This document shows, one piece after another, positions 11,758-23,074 of a DNA stretch of 40,351 bases. The DNA is taken from the NCBI GenBank assembly GCA_002081555.1, contig MZNV01001739.1, positions 1-40,351 of the forward strand, written 5' to 3'. The DNA comes from Protostelium mycophagum. Taxonomy: Eukaryota; Evosea; Variosea; Protosteliida; Protosteliaceae. The notes under the pieces are model-generated. The model was not told the DNA's origin and made no database searches. It was given only the letters and a program-made list of their open reading frames with translations. The translations under genes were made by a program, and so were the position numbers. Positions within the stretch are counted from its first letter, which is position 1; each line of letters opens with the position of its first letter.

Positions 11758-12280
11758 TTATACTCTTCTCGCGATACTTGTCAATTTCGATACAATATGT
11801 TTTGGGGATCCCTCTACCACATCCAACACTTCTTCCTCAAGCTTGTGTGATGTGACGCCGTTGGCAATAATGATCTCGTGCCTTGAGAGGATGATTTTGT
11901 CTGTAATTCTATCTTGTTTGTTGGTGGGCTATGGTTCAAGACTCCGTCAAGTAGATCGAAAAAGTTCATCTGTTCTAAACTATCTTCCATTGTTTGGTTG
12001 GTGTGACGATTATGATTGTTGTTTGAAAATAAGGAAGCGCCTGAGCAGTCGGAAGAGTTGAAAAAAAGAACGGAATTTCACTGACGATATTTCTTGCTTA
12101 CAAACGTGACCTCTAAAGGCGCTCTTTCGACGTAAGAGGACAAACCCGCCAGTCTTTGGTCTTCGTTGTCCTCTTCTTGGGCGAAGTTGCTGGTCAGACC
12201 CTCAAAGGGCTCGCTCCTCAGCGTTGGAAATTTAAAATTGGAGATTTGACAGCACCGTTATTTTCAAAGAACAAAATCAT
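11758..12280 (-). CDS. Unresolved small spliced gene, possibly frameshifted
   Basis: Two pieces look coding. The 3' exon at 11900-11758 reads DKIILSRHEIIIANGV... and ends ...SIARRV before TAA. The upstream exon runs from about 12263 to 12102 and reads TSNFAQEEDNEDQ...PLEVTF before donor GTAAGC. A plausible start, ATG 12280 (MILFFENNGAVKSP), is in a different frame and stops at TGA beside 12228; one indel would connect it to the second exon. The middle segment (about 11990-11930) cannot be joined with consistent phases. No family is recognised. It may be a real gene with a sequence error or a decaying one. Confidence 0.35.
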
Positions 12281-12360
12281 AAATTCTCAATCTACAAGTC
12301 ATATTTTATGGATCTACAACTAACCATAAATTAAAACGGCTTTAAATCTTTATATTATTT

Positions 12361-15300
12361 TCATCTTCCCAGAGTTGCATTGAGCTGGTTCTCCTTGTTG
12401 ACGCCGACATTCGTCGTCTTTGCTAATCTTGACGGTGGCTGGAGCCTCTTTGCTGTTGCTTTTGTTGGCGCCCGGTTCGTGATGTCTTCGACCACGACTG
12501 TGGAGGGTCAATATAAATAAAATGGTCAGTTGTAGAGTGACGTCATCAGAAGTGAAATTTCAGTACTGTCTACAACGGTGTAGTTGCGGCTCTGCCGCAG
12601 CACTTTAAATAGATCAATTGTAGAATGAACACCAAAGTCACCTTCAGGGGTGGGGGTGGGGGGCTGTACAGGCTCTGGTTGTAGATCCAGGTTGATGGGA
12701 ATTACTTCGACGGTTTTACTCTGCTTGTACATCTCCAGACCAGAGTTCGGTGTTTTTCCGGGAAATTTCTCAAATTCAACATTCTTTCTGACAGGTGTCT
12801 GACCTGTGGTGACGTCTTCCTGAAATTTGTCAGAAAATTCGAATGTACACTGAAAAATCTTGGAAAATTCGACGAAACTTCACCTTGACATTGGAAAAGT
12901 GGCTTTTGACCTCGCTGCGGAAACTTGCGGAAATATCGCTCTGCTCTTCGAAGAAGTTTCCGAGAATATTCTGTCCGGTCTGGTGGATCTTCTGTCGCTC
13001 ATCCATGGCGCGTTGTAGTGTGCTAGAAATTCCTTGGAAAGTTCCAGAAAGCTGCAAAATTGCCGCAACATGCGAATCTTTCTGCGAGTCAATGTCCTTC
13101 TTGTGCTCTGCAGCAAATTCGCATATCTGCGATTTCGCTTTGTTGACCGCGTTGGAACTTTCTGCGAGGGCGGCTCTCTGCTCGCTCTTGAATCTGCGAA
13201 TGGTAAATCTACAACTGTGTCTACAACAGACATTCAACGACTTACTGGGTTGTGAAGTCAGAAATCAGACTTTCTGAATTTTGTACAAGTCGGATGACGT
13301 CATCAATCTGGGCGCCAGATTGCGAAATATTCTGGGAAATTTCCGTGAGTTCAGCGGCGGAGGAAGAGATGATGCTGGCAGAAAATTCGTCACTGTTCGT
13401 CTCAATCTTTCGGACCTCTGCGAGCATGCTAGCCTCTCCAGAATCCACATCTACAACGTTTCAATAAATCGGAACCATCTACAACGACGTTTGGGAGAAA
13501 AGCATTGAAAAGATCCGCGTCACCTCTGTTGTTGTCCGCGAGCATTTCGCGGAATGTAGATATCGTTGTAGACATGGTCTCCTCTTGTGCCTGGAAGTGT
13601 TGCTCTACAACTGCTGAAAACATATTTTTCATATTCTCCAGCTGCTGCAGAATTTGAGACTTGGACTTGGCTTGATCCTCCCTCATTTTGATCTCAATCT
13701 GCTGTAAAAACTAGTTCTGGTCAGAAACAACGTTGTAGATGGTCGAGGTTATCACCTTGTCGGTCTGGGAGAGACGCTCGCGCTGGGTGTTTGATGACGT
13801 AATCGTCACGTCTTTACAACGGTTGGCTTGTACTTTTTGCATCATGGAAAATCCACAAGAGAATTCTTTGGCGGTATCCACTTGTTCAGTTCGGCGTTGT
13901 AATGCAGAATTAACCTTGAAATTTCAGATGATAGTCGTTGTAGACGAACAAGACTTACGTAATTATGGTGGTCTTGGATTTTCTTTGTCGACACAGCGGA
14001 AGCTGAGGAAAATTCCTCCAAATTTCCGTCTGCCAGATTGTTGAGTCTCTCTGCTGCAGCGGACTGGAGTGACGAAATTCCGTTGAAATTTCCCGTCGAC
14101 TTCTTATTGTGATCTACAACGAGGCTCGTCACGCGTGCTCTGTCCTTTTCCAAGTTATTTCCAAAGTACTCGAGTTGTTGACCGGCCTCGGAAATTTCCG
14201 CAGTCTTTTCTTGGAAAGTTCTGGTGGCCCAACTATCAGCTTGTACAAAATTGTCGGATTGGGTTGTCCTGTATTTCCCAACCTGGAATAACAAATTAAA
14301 TATTATAAATATTATAAATATTTATATGAAAATAAATATTCCAATAAAATGTCAGCCAGAGATCCTATTGTACTTGTTCGTTGTAGATGGCGCCGCGAAA
14401 GATAAAACACTCACCGTCCTGTCTATGGTGTCGGCGTGTGTCTTGAAGTATCTCTTCATCGTGTTCAAATTTCGTTTGTTCTCTTCTTCAACAGACATCT
14501 TGCGGTCTACAAATAATTCAGACGAGATCGGCCACAATGATCGTGCCACTTTTTGGTGGGAGAATATTTGGGAAATTTCTGTGAAAATTACTGACCGATC
14601 TTGCTGTGTAGACCGTCGACATCTCTCAAAGTGTCGATGACACCCTTTTGGAAGACCTGCACGTGACCGTAAAGCTCCACTTCCGTCTTCTTGTGATTTT
14701 CAATCTGGTTTTCCTGGAAAATTTGAGTGTCTACAACGATGTAGATGAGACCCACTTGGTTTTGGACGACCTCGCGGGTGTCGGCGAGTGTTTGGTTCGT
14801 CTCGTTAAGCTCCTGGATCTTGTGTCCAAGAAAGTCTTCAATTCTGGCCTTCTCTTCCTCCAATGCTGATGACGTCAGCAATGTCAAGATGACACCACGT
14901 CAAGATGACATGTGCCAGAAATCTCACCTTTGATTTCGACCTCCAACTGTTCGACCCTGGCGTGATCTTCTTCTGACTTTCTGACAAAATCATCGTAATG
15001 GTCTTTGTTCACATAAAATCCATCACATGATCTCGCCGCCTGTCAAATGTCAGATGTCATTTTTGACAGGTCATGACGTCATACCTGCAGTTCGCTCTTG
15101 GCCCTGGCGAGTTCGCCTTGCAAGTCCTTCACCATGGCATTCTTTGTGACCCTCTGGTTGATTTCTGGTCTATTTCTGATGCTCTTAGCTCTTGAGGCGT
15201 AGTCCAGTGTAGATGTGGTCTCTTCCACTGAACAATTGGAGGGAGAGACGGTTGCTATGATGCAGGTCTTGGTCTTTCCTCCCAGGGAGTCCTTGAGAAG

Positions 15301-16907
15301 CCTTGTCAACTTGGAGTCTCTGTGTCTCGAGGTCAGAATATGAGATTGTTGTATTTGTGGTATTTGAATTTCAAACACGAAATTTGGCGGGAAAATCACC
15401 TGTAAGGAACGTATTGGTGCTTTTCGACCAAGGCGGTGATGACTCTTCCCAATACCAAGAGAGATTGGTTGATGTTACCGGCCTCCTTCTTTCGGGCATC
15501 TTTGGCGCCCGACCTGTTGATGTTCTCCGAACCGGCTAAATCGACAAGATTTAATTTTCCGATACGGACGAGCTCTTGTCCGTCGGGGGCGGTCTCCTTG
15601 ATGAGGAGGGTGATGGTGAAAATAGAATGAGATCGACTGTACACGTCAGAAATCTCGAGGAAAACTCGCGTGGAACTCAAACACGGGTGTACAACTGTAC
15701 ATTCAGACCACAAGACGAGGGCATGAGCATTGCGGCAGAGCCGCAACAAAGAAACAGACACGCACCTGGAATTTTTGTTCATCAGAGTCTCGGCGATTTG
15801 TCTCAGCTTCTGTCCTCTCTCCAAGATCTTATAGATCTCTTGAGGACTCGTAACGGGCACCTTCCATGTTCATCAATGTCGACACAGATTATCACATCTC
15901 GTCATGAAACGTTCAAAATGTCGACAATGAGTTTGGTGGGTTTTGCCTCGTTGTAGATTTGAAAAAGAATGAAAAGTTAAAAGACTGACCTCCTCTAAGC
16001 CTTGAACGTTGGAAGAGCCACGGCTTGTAGCACGGTCGTCAAAAATTCTTAGTGTGTGATCACCGCTGCTGCCCGGGACAGACAAGAGGTCGTTCAGCTC
16101 CTGTGAGAGATGAGATGACGTCATCACTCTAAGGATGACCTTTTTGGTGTTTTGTTGGGTGGATATTGTGTGGCAGAGCCGCAGCACAAGAATTACGAGG
16201 CGGACCACATTAGGAAAGAATGTACAACGCGATCAAACAATGATGCATGAAGACATAGACATGCACGTCTCAATTGTCCTCCATTGCGGTAAAGCATGAA
16301 ACGGTCTTTGATCACCGACCTCATTGTAGATCTCCAAGTAAGCCACGCGGACTGTGCTCTCGGGGAACTGCTCATGTTAATCTTGCATTTGTTGATGAGG
16401 ATCACCTTGTCCAAACTCTGAAAGATCTGCTGGATGGCACGAGGAATGATTCCGGCCTCAGCGGCAAGGGTTTCAGAGTAGTGCATGCCTTCTGAGGACT
16501 TGAGCCCACCTTCCATAGTATGGGTCTTTCCTGTTCCTGTCTGTCCATATGCAAAGATGGTGCAATTGAATCCTTGTAAAACTTCTTCCACAATGGGTGC
16601 AACTCTGAAATTGTGAGAAATAGAGATGGATGTGAATGAGAATGGCTCACGTGTGAGAGTATACTTCTTGTTGGGTTGAAGTCTGATCATACACATTGTC
16701 GAAAGTGTATGTCTTGGATGTCTTCCCCGTCTTCAATGTGATCTCCCTTCCCTTGGGGAATTCGATCGCAGATCTACCATTTCCTGACTTCTCACGGTCA
16801 TTTAATGGTCTGAAAAAGTTAGCAGAGCCCAATCATTCTTGATTTATTCACCTGCATCTCAAGACGACTTGGACGGGGCAGGTCTCGGCATTGTCCTTGG
16901 AAGACAT
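12361..16907 (-). CDS. Kinesin-5 (BimC/Eg5/KIF11-type) mitotic motor, 1020 aa, 19 exons
   Basis: Exons (minus): 16907-16852, 16809-16651, 16604-16406, 16367-16320, 16100-15990, 15860-15766, 15636-15400, 15319-15085, 15039-14928, 14865-14756, 14713-14596, 14506-14415, 14282-13959, 13914-13756, 13701-13524, 13450-13246, 13193-12884, 12819-12642, 12497-12361; 3063 nt, phases consistent. The N-terminal motor (about residues 10-380) has the P-loop [13 protein letters not shown], switch [12 protein letters not shown] and switch II DLAGSEN, then a kinesin-5-like neck ([10 protein letters not shown]). A long coiled-coil stalk follows. Near the C-terminus [20 protein letters not shown] matches the BimC box, with a CDK-type TPVRK site, which in known kinesin-5s controls spindle binding. 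Known role: homotetrameric plus-end motor that slides antiparallel spindle microtubules. It is transcribed divergently from the thioredoxin-fold gene, 143 bp away. Confidence 0.95.
12585..16183. repeat. 15-bp hairpin TGCGGCAGAGCCGCA, three copies in kinesin-5 introns (degenerate copies elsewhere)
   Basis: Perfect copies at 12585-12599 and 15731-15745; one with a single change at 16169-16183. Degenerate copies lie at about 1157, 1208, 24367, 26254 and 27245-27290, all in introns or non-coding sequence. The 6-bp arms with a 3-nt loop form a tight hairpin. Confidence 0.75.
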
Positions 16908-17050
16908 ACTGTTGATGATACGTTACCTGAAAAATGAGCTGATCGAAATTTGAATTTGCGCGCCAAAAGTTTAGTTCTTGAAGCCGCGAATCGCAATTGC
17001 GATTTCGTCAGATTGGATCAAACAATCAAACGAACCAACATAACAACGAC
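16908..17050. promoter_or_regulatory. Bidirectional promoter between kinesin-5 and thioredoxin-fold gene, with E2F-like site
   Basis: Only 143 bp separate the two divergent start codons, so both promoters must lie here. TTTGCGCGCCAAAA at 16955-16968 matches the E2F/DP consensus (TTTSSCGC family) on both strands. E2F control of a mitotic motor would be natural, but the same core also occurs in several introns of the window, so the regulatory reading is inference. Confidence 0.5.
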
Positions 17051-17854
17051 ATGGCTTACGTTCCTACTGATTTGAAGGTGAACCAGTCTCAATAGCTTAA
17101 AGTACTTTAATGATTAAGAATTTGTAGTTCATCAAGGGAAGCCCAGTCGATTTCACTCAAGCCATACCCAAGGGACAGAATGTATTCGTCTTCGAATTCT
17201 GGGTATGATTACGTCTCCGTCCTAATCACTGATCTTGGCAGGCAACATGGTGTGGACCTTGTCGCCAGACGGTGGGCCATCTCACAGAGCTTCAGAAGCA
17301 GTATGAGTCAAAAGGTGTCATCTTTGTGGGAATTACAAACGAAGATGAAAATGTAGCTGAATGAACTTGAAAGAGGGAAATTGACGATCCGCAGACGGCA
17401 TCTAAATTCGTGACACAAATGGGCAGTAAGATGGATTATCGTGTGGCTTTAGACACAAATGGGCGAGTGAATGAGCGGTACATGCAGGAATACAGCGTCA
17501 GAGGTGACGATCCCCCTTCATCATTCTCCTCACTCAATCATCAGGTATTCCCCATGCTTTCATTGTCGGAAAAGATGGCAAGGTCGCTTGGCATGGACAT
17601 CCAGCCGAAGGTACCGTTTCTAATTTAAATTTTGAATTTGGCGCCAAAATCGTACAGGAAGTTTCAGTGTGGAGATACAGAAGGCGGTTAATGTGCCGAA
17701 CAAACCGATGATCGACCACAAAAAATTAACAGAAGAGGAGCTCTCACAGTTGTCTGTGTCTCAGATCAAGTCCATTTTGCAATCACATCATGTGGATTAT
17801 TCTGGTGCTGTAGAGAAGTCTGAACTGCTCGAATTGGTCAGAACAAAATGTTGA
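17051..17854 (+). CDS. Thioredoxin-fold protein with WCGPC active site and SAP-like C-terminal domain (194 aa)
   Basis: Exons 17051-17077, 17128-17202, 17242-17352, 17395-17503, 17545-17610, 17658-17854; 585 nt. The N-terminal domain (about residues 10-135) has VFVFEFWATWCGPC, so both redox cysteines are present, and the cis-proline segment GIPHAFIVGKDG. This is the arrangement of TlpA/ResA-type thiol-disulphide proteins. The last about 50 residues (LSVSQIKSILQSHHVDYSG, AVEKSELLELV) resemble the small helical SAP-like domain of MANF/ARMET-type and some DnaJ or E3 proteins; that assignment is by pattern only. There is no signal peptide, so a cytosolic oxidoreductase or chaperone-like role is likely. 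Divergent from kinesin-5. Confidence 0.88.
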
Positions 17855-18447
17855 TAAAGATTGGATTATCATCAGATTAATCTTCTCCAATACAAAAAAT
17901 GGCTGAAGGAGACAAGCTCTTCTCAACCCAGAGATCCGACATTTTAGAAGTGTCCTTTGAGACTTTGAGTTCTGTACAGAAACACGTGTAGACAAAGGTG
18001 TATGGTGGTTGTGGGCCAAATCTATTGCCGGCAACGTTGACGCTGCTATTGTAATCGTGTTGTAAATATACCATAATATTTTACAACAAGTTAGTCTGAT
18101 TTGCTGAACTAAAACGTTGCAGGTGGTGTCGCGAAATGATGGCGTGACTCTCAGGCACGCGTGATCTGCATAAGTGTTTATGTACAGAAACGTGACGTCG
18201 TCATCAAAGTTCTTTTTTTATGTTTCGACAAGTATTGGAAGACCCAAGCTGTCACAAATTGAATACAAGCAGCTGCACTCATTTAATCACATATATATAG
18301 AGTCTTCAACCCTGAAGCCAATGAGCACGAGATGTACATAAATGGTATTATCTTCTGCTCTCATACCGCTTCAGGAAATCGCCACATCTGCACCATTAGA
18401 TTCTTGTTTTCAAAATCTACTTTAAAGAATGATTTATAATCGCTTTA
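17855..18447. other. Convergent intergenic region, 593 bp
   Basis: It lies between the 3' ends of the thioredoxin-fold gene and the protease. No exon with a consistent frame or recognisable product was found on either strand. It contains TATATATAG near 18290 and several near-palindromic T/A-rich runs, and presumably both polyadenylation regions. Confidence 0.5.
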
Positions 18448-20032
18448 TTACTGTTGATTACATCCAATGTGCGCGATAATATTTGTGGTGTTGTTTCCCA
18501 CCTGTAAGTATGAGAGATCACTCACTGAACCGATTTTACCTGTCTGATGACGCCACTGACAGCGCTTTTGACGATGTGTTCTTTGACCTCCGCAGGTGTC
18601 AGACTCTTGTCACCGTTCAATAAGAGTGCCGCCACTGAGTCACGTCAAAGACATGAATGGTGATGTGATTCACCTCCTGCTACGATTGGAGCGGACATGG
18701 ACGTCCCATCTAACACCTTAATACCCCCATTCTTCCATGTGGACGTAATGTTCATTCCAGGAGCCAGTATGGTGACACAACTACCATAGTTTGACCATTC
18801 TACAAAGTGATCTGTTGAATTCGTGGCAGCGACTGTGATGACAAGTGGATTGGAAGCAGGGGAGGTCTGTAGGCTATCACGATAGATTCTACTCGATATG
18901 CAATTACCTCACAGGCATCCTGACCGCGATTACCAGCTGATGTGACAAACACGACTCCAGCATTAATGATCTGAGTCACAGCATCATCGAAGCTTTTCAC
19001 AAATGGGAAATTGTATGACAAACTTAAGACATCAAAAATCATACACACCGCAAGTGTTGGTGTACTCACTTTACCACGGCTCGTCTCCGATTATTTTGGT
19101 TCTCAATGATGTATTGTAAGCCTTTCAAGACACTCACTAAATTGGACCCACCCTTCCAATCCGTAATCTTCACAGCAATAATTTGTACCTTCAGGAAATA
19201 TGAGTGATGGTGTTTTGTAATGAACGTGACACCACCTTCTTTGCGACACCGTACGATTTCGACCCAATTAACCCTGCCACGTGTGTGCCATGTCCGTGGC
19301 CATCATCTGTTTCATTGTCGACCGTGTTGACGCCAAGCCGTGCTCTTCCCTCGAATTCTGGGTGATTGATGTCGACACCCCTGTATACGTCATTCCTCAT
19401 CGTAATCATGATCAGTGTCACTGACGTGTCCATGACATAAGCGTCAACATCCTCGCCCGTCTGATTGTATTTATAATCTCCATCATAATACGCCGGTGCT
19501 TTCCATTCATTGAGCCTCTCTGTGTGCTGAGTGGTTGAGTAATGAACAGTGGAATGATCACACCCATGGGCCGTCCCTCAAGGTGTCACACTGAGATGCA
19601 TGGATGCGTATATTTTGTTCAATGTAATCAATGTTCTCGTCGTTTTGAATATCTTTCAGCTCTCTGGTGATGTTCAGTGCATCGTGCCGCATGTCGCTTC
19701 ATACCTTGCACTAAAATGACCAGAAAAGGCGTGGAAGTTTCCAATTGAATGTGGGTGGAACCTTGAGCTTCGTTTTCCACCAGACCATTTGATGAACATC
19801 TCTGCACCTGAGCTCGTATTTAATTATACAAACAAACAAGAATGAGGATACTCACGCGTCTGAGGTGTGACGTGTCGGTGGAACACTGCTATATAGCTGC
19901 CATCTTTCAGCAGTTGTTGCGGTCTCAGCCCATTCACAGCTTGGTTTGTCAGTCGCTGTGATTAACGAGGACCTCACTTGTCAATGCAAATAACAACAAT
20001 AGTTGCAATATCAGTTCGTTCATTCGAGACAT
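18448..20032 (-). CDS. Secreted subtilisin-family serine protease (S8, proteinase K-like), 387 aa, 11 exons
   Basis: Exons (minus): 20032-19978, 19939-19856, 19807-19705, 19663-19564, 19526-19426, 19380-19236, 19188-19070, 19022-18908, 18866-18674, 18634-18540, 18501-18448; 1164 nt. Order: signal peptide ([18 protein letters not shown]); I9-type propeptide ([14 protein letters not shown] to [13 protein letters not shown]); then the mature enzyme from about [12 protein letters not shown]. The catalytic Asp is in DAYVMDTGVD (split by an intron), His in [12 protein letters not shown], the oxyanion region in VVFVTSAGN, and Ser in [11 protein letters not shown]. All key residues are present, so an active, self-processed extracellular or vacuolar endopeptidase is expected. 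Confidence 0.95.
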
Positions 20033-20625
20033 CCTTGCAATCCCCTTGATGATTCTTGCATCCACGAAAATGTGAGCCTGAATCAGAAAAAAGGATTCCC
20101 CGCGGGGATGTTGAAAAGTCGCATTTTGTGGACTCAATTGCAGGACCAAATCCTGCAATGGATGGGTGGGTTTGGTCAGATTGACCCAATACTCACGACC
20201 AAACTCTAAACCAATAAAACTTCTCAGGAAGTTCCTCCCCAGTGAATAAAGTCCTATCACTCACATCGAACCCCTACAAAATAAAATTAGCATTATTGTC
20301 TATATCTTTCCTTTATAATCATGATAAAATTCTGACGAACTCGGTTTTTTGTGTACATGATATTTTAAACTGTTTTCAGACAAAACATACCAGATCGAGC
20401 TTATCTACAACATCTTTTCTATGCATTTCCAACTCTAGAATTTGTTATTAAATAATACCAGGGTCATGTTCCCAAGAGCAGGACGATAAACATCAACTGA
20501 AGTCTTTGGTAGTGGTACGAGGAGCTGGAATTTAAATTGAATTTTGAAGAGTATATTTTGTTGTAAAGCTCTCACTTTACGCATCATCGAAATACTTGGC
20601 GCCATTTGATCATGGAAATGCTTAG
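20033..20625. other. Divergent intergenic region, 593 bp
   Basis: It lies between the protease start (minus) and the DZIP1-like start (plus), so it holds both promoters. There is one TCTACAAC at 20404-20411 and CTTGGCGCCA near 20597. A minus-strand ORF at 19949-20260 overlaps the protease signal exon in another frame and has no splice support. Confidence 0.5.
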
Positions 20626-22913
20626 ATGCTGCCCACTCCTCAGCGCAGTGTCAGGCCAAAGTTGTTGAATCTTGGCACACCAGCTCCGCCAAAAGACAGA
20701 AATAACACGAGTGGAACTCAGAATCAACATGACAATACCCATACAGCCTCGCCGATGAGAATCAATCACACAATACAAGGACAGCGACATTTTTCTCCCA
20801 GAACAAAGAGGATAGATTGGAGAGCCATCGTTGATACTGATGTTGATCATATGATGCAAACGGTATGGCTGCGTTGTCGCTTGATTCTAAATTTATAGTT
20901 TGATGTGGACCGTTTGCAAAGCCTAGTCGAAACAATCACATTTTCAGATCTGGAGAAAGAAGAGAGATATGCAGATAGAGAATTTATAAAGGCTTTCAGA
21001 ATTTCACAGTTGTTGGTGGAATACCTTTTACAAGTGAAAAATATTTTTGGTCACGATATTTTTCATCCACAAATATCATCCAAGAAGTGAAAATGTGTCT
21101 CAAGTCATTGAAAACTAAAGGTACAAAACGCTCTGTTATCGCGGGAAAAAAGATACCTCGCTGAAAATGAGGAAATCAAAAGAAAATGTTTCTTTTGGGA
21201 GAACCGTTGTAGAACATATGAGGACGACCTTCGGGAGGTGAAAACCCTGAGGCATCGTACAAACATTATTGACATCTGACAGGACACGTCAAGTATGGGA
21301 GGTCCGATGAGGTGTGAAGTCTGTAGAGAAGCATTTGAAACTATTGAAGTCATGAATAATGAGCTCCACGTGGTGAAGGAACTTTTGAACAATTCTCGAG
21401 CGCGAGAAACTGAACTACTACAAAAGGTAAGTCAAAACATCATTCAGAACAAATTGTCTGACATTATACCCAAGACAGAACTTTTAATTGAAAAAGAGAA
21501 AGAACACCAGAGAAGAGAGGAGTACTGGAAAGATCAAGAGAAGAAGTCACACACCGATTTGTTATTGCAGCAGATGTGGTATAAAGACGAATTGCAGAAG
21601 CTGAAGGATTGGATGAACCAAGAGCTCGCCATGACGAGAAAGATAGATTCTGTTAGATCCCGGCTTGACATACTCGATGACAGGTCAGTGTCATTCTGAC
21701 AGTCAAGTCAAAGATGTCATATCGTTTTGACATGTTGACATTTACATAAATGATGTTTCAGTGACGCTCTCATACGGCAAGAAGTGGAATCTTCAACTTA
21801 CGTGGAAATCCCTCCTTCCCAAGAGCTTAATTATGAGGTGTGTTTATTCTTCATAGAAGTGACGCTGAAACAAACTTCAGCCCAAAAAGAAACCTCCAGT
21901 CCGGACTGCTTACACGAACAACGTGATCACAGAGAGAACCCCCTCAAAACCGCCGCCAGATCACTCAGAAATGGAATTTGCAATGGTAAGTTCTAAACAA
22001 GAAATTATTTGCTCATTAGATCAGAAGCCGGCCTCAAAACATGTACAGAGAATAGAATCCCAACCCATCAAGATCATACAACCAAAGACGGTCACGTCAA
22101 AGCCAATTGTGGTCACCTCCCAACCCATCATGGTGACCTCCAAGCCTTGTCTTGATCAAGAACAAGAAGGTGAACCAGAAGCTACCGTTAAAAGCACTCC
22201 AAGGCTGGTATTGGCCAAGCCATTCGCTGAGCCAGTAGAAGAGGAGGTTTCACCGATCGGTGAAATAAGAGAGATGACCATGGATGAGGTGAGAAGGATA
22301 AAGTCTTCTCTGTTGATTTGTTGTAGATATCATCCCCAGAAAACACACCTACACCACGGTCCGAGGTTGCCGTCCTGCAGCCTGTGCAATTTAAGCCCAT
22401 CTCGGAAGAGGCGGAGGTCACACCAGTCAGTCCCGACATGTCAACGTCATTCTAACACACACAGACTACAACACCCCGCATCGTGCAATCCCGCCCAAAA
22501 ACACCAGAGTCAGAAAGCAGCAGTTCAGAGAGCGAGCAAGAGGATTTTGCAGAGAGGGCTCGAAAAGCTGCCGAAGCACGCAGGAGGGACATTGAGGAGC
22601 AAGAGAAGCGAAGAGAAGAAGAGTTGAAGGTAGATGCTATCTGCCATCTGTCTCAGGATGTCTTGACGACCGATCTTTTGTGAAAAATCGTAAATAATAA
22701 ATAATAAATGTTCAGGCCGAGAGATTGCGAGAAGAACAAGAAGACCGAGCGCGGGAGAAAAATGGACTCAAGGAAGTGGATAGGGAGGTGGACAAGGAAT
22801 TGGAAAAAGAGGACGAGTCTCCCACAAACACCCCGAATATACCAAGGAGAAGAGGGACCGTGACGGCCAAACGCAGACCTTCTACCTTGTTCATGGTTGC
22901 CACGACAAAATAA
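20626..22913 (+). CDS. DZIP1-like protein (cilium/centriole-associated), 595 aa, 10 exons
   Basis: Exons 20626-20862, 20899-21033, 21121-21237, 21283-21426, 21475-21683, 21762-21837, 21881-22288, 22327-22425, 22465-22629, 22716-22913; 1788 nt. Residues about 65-125 (RIDWRAIVDTDVDHMMQT, LQSLVETITFSDLEKEE, FRISQLLVEYLLQ) match the Dzip-like N-terminal domain. A finger region CEVCREAF...NNELH follows at about residue 175 but lacks the second zinc-binding His of the usual C2H2. Then come coiled coil (EKEKEHQRREEYWKDQEKK), a Pro/Ser/Thr-rich linker, and a charged helical tail with RKAAEARRRDIEEQEKRRE. DZIP1/DZIP1L proteins work at the basal body and transition zone, so the organism probably builds cilia or retains centrioles. 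One intron ends in GTTGTAG at 22326. Confidence 0.85.
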
Positions 22914-23074
22914 ATGTGTAGATTTTCACCATCACTATAATTTCAGTCTTGCATGCTGAATACCAACCTCGAAATAAACAAAAAATGGTTAACAAATGCG
23001 TATCTACAAACCAGAAAACTGACAGCAAATACCACAAACTGTTCAACTTCCACACGTGACCATCCACGCAACAC

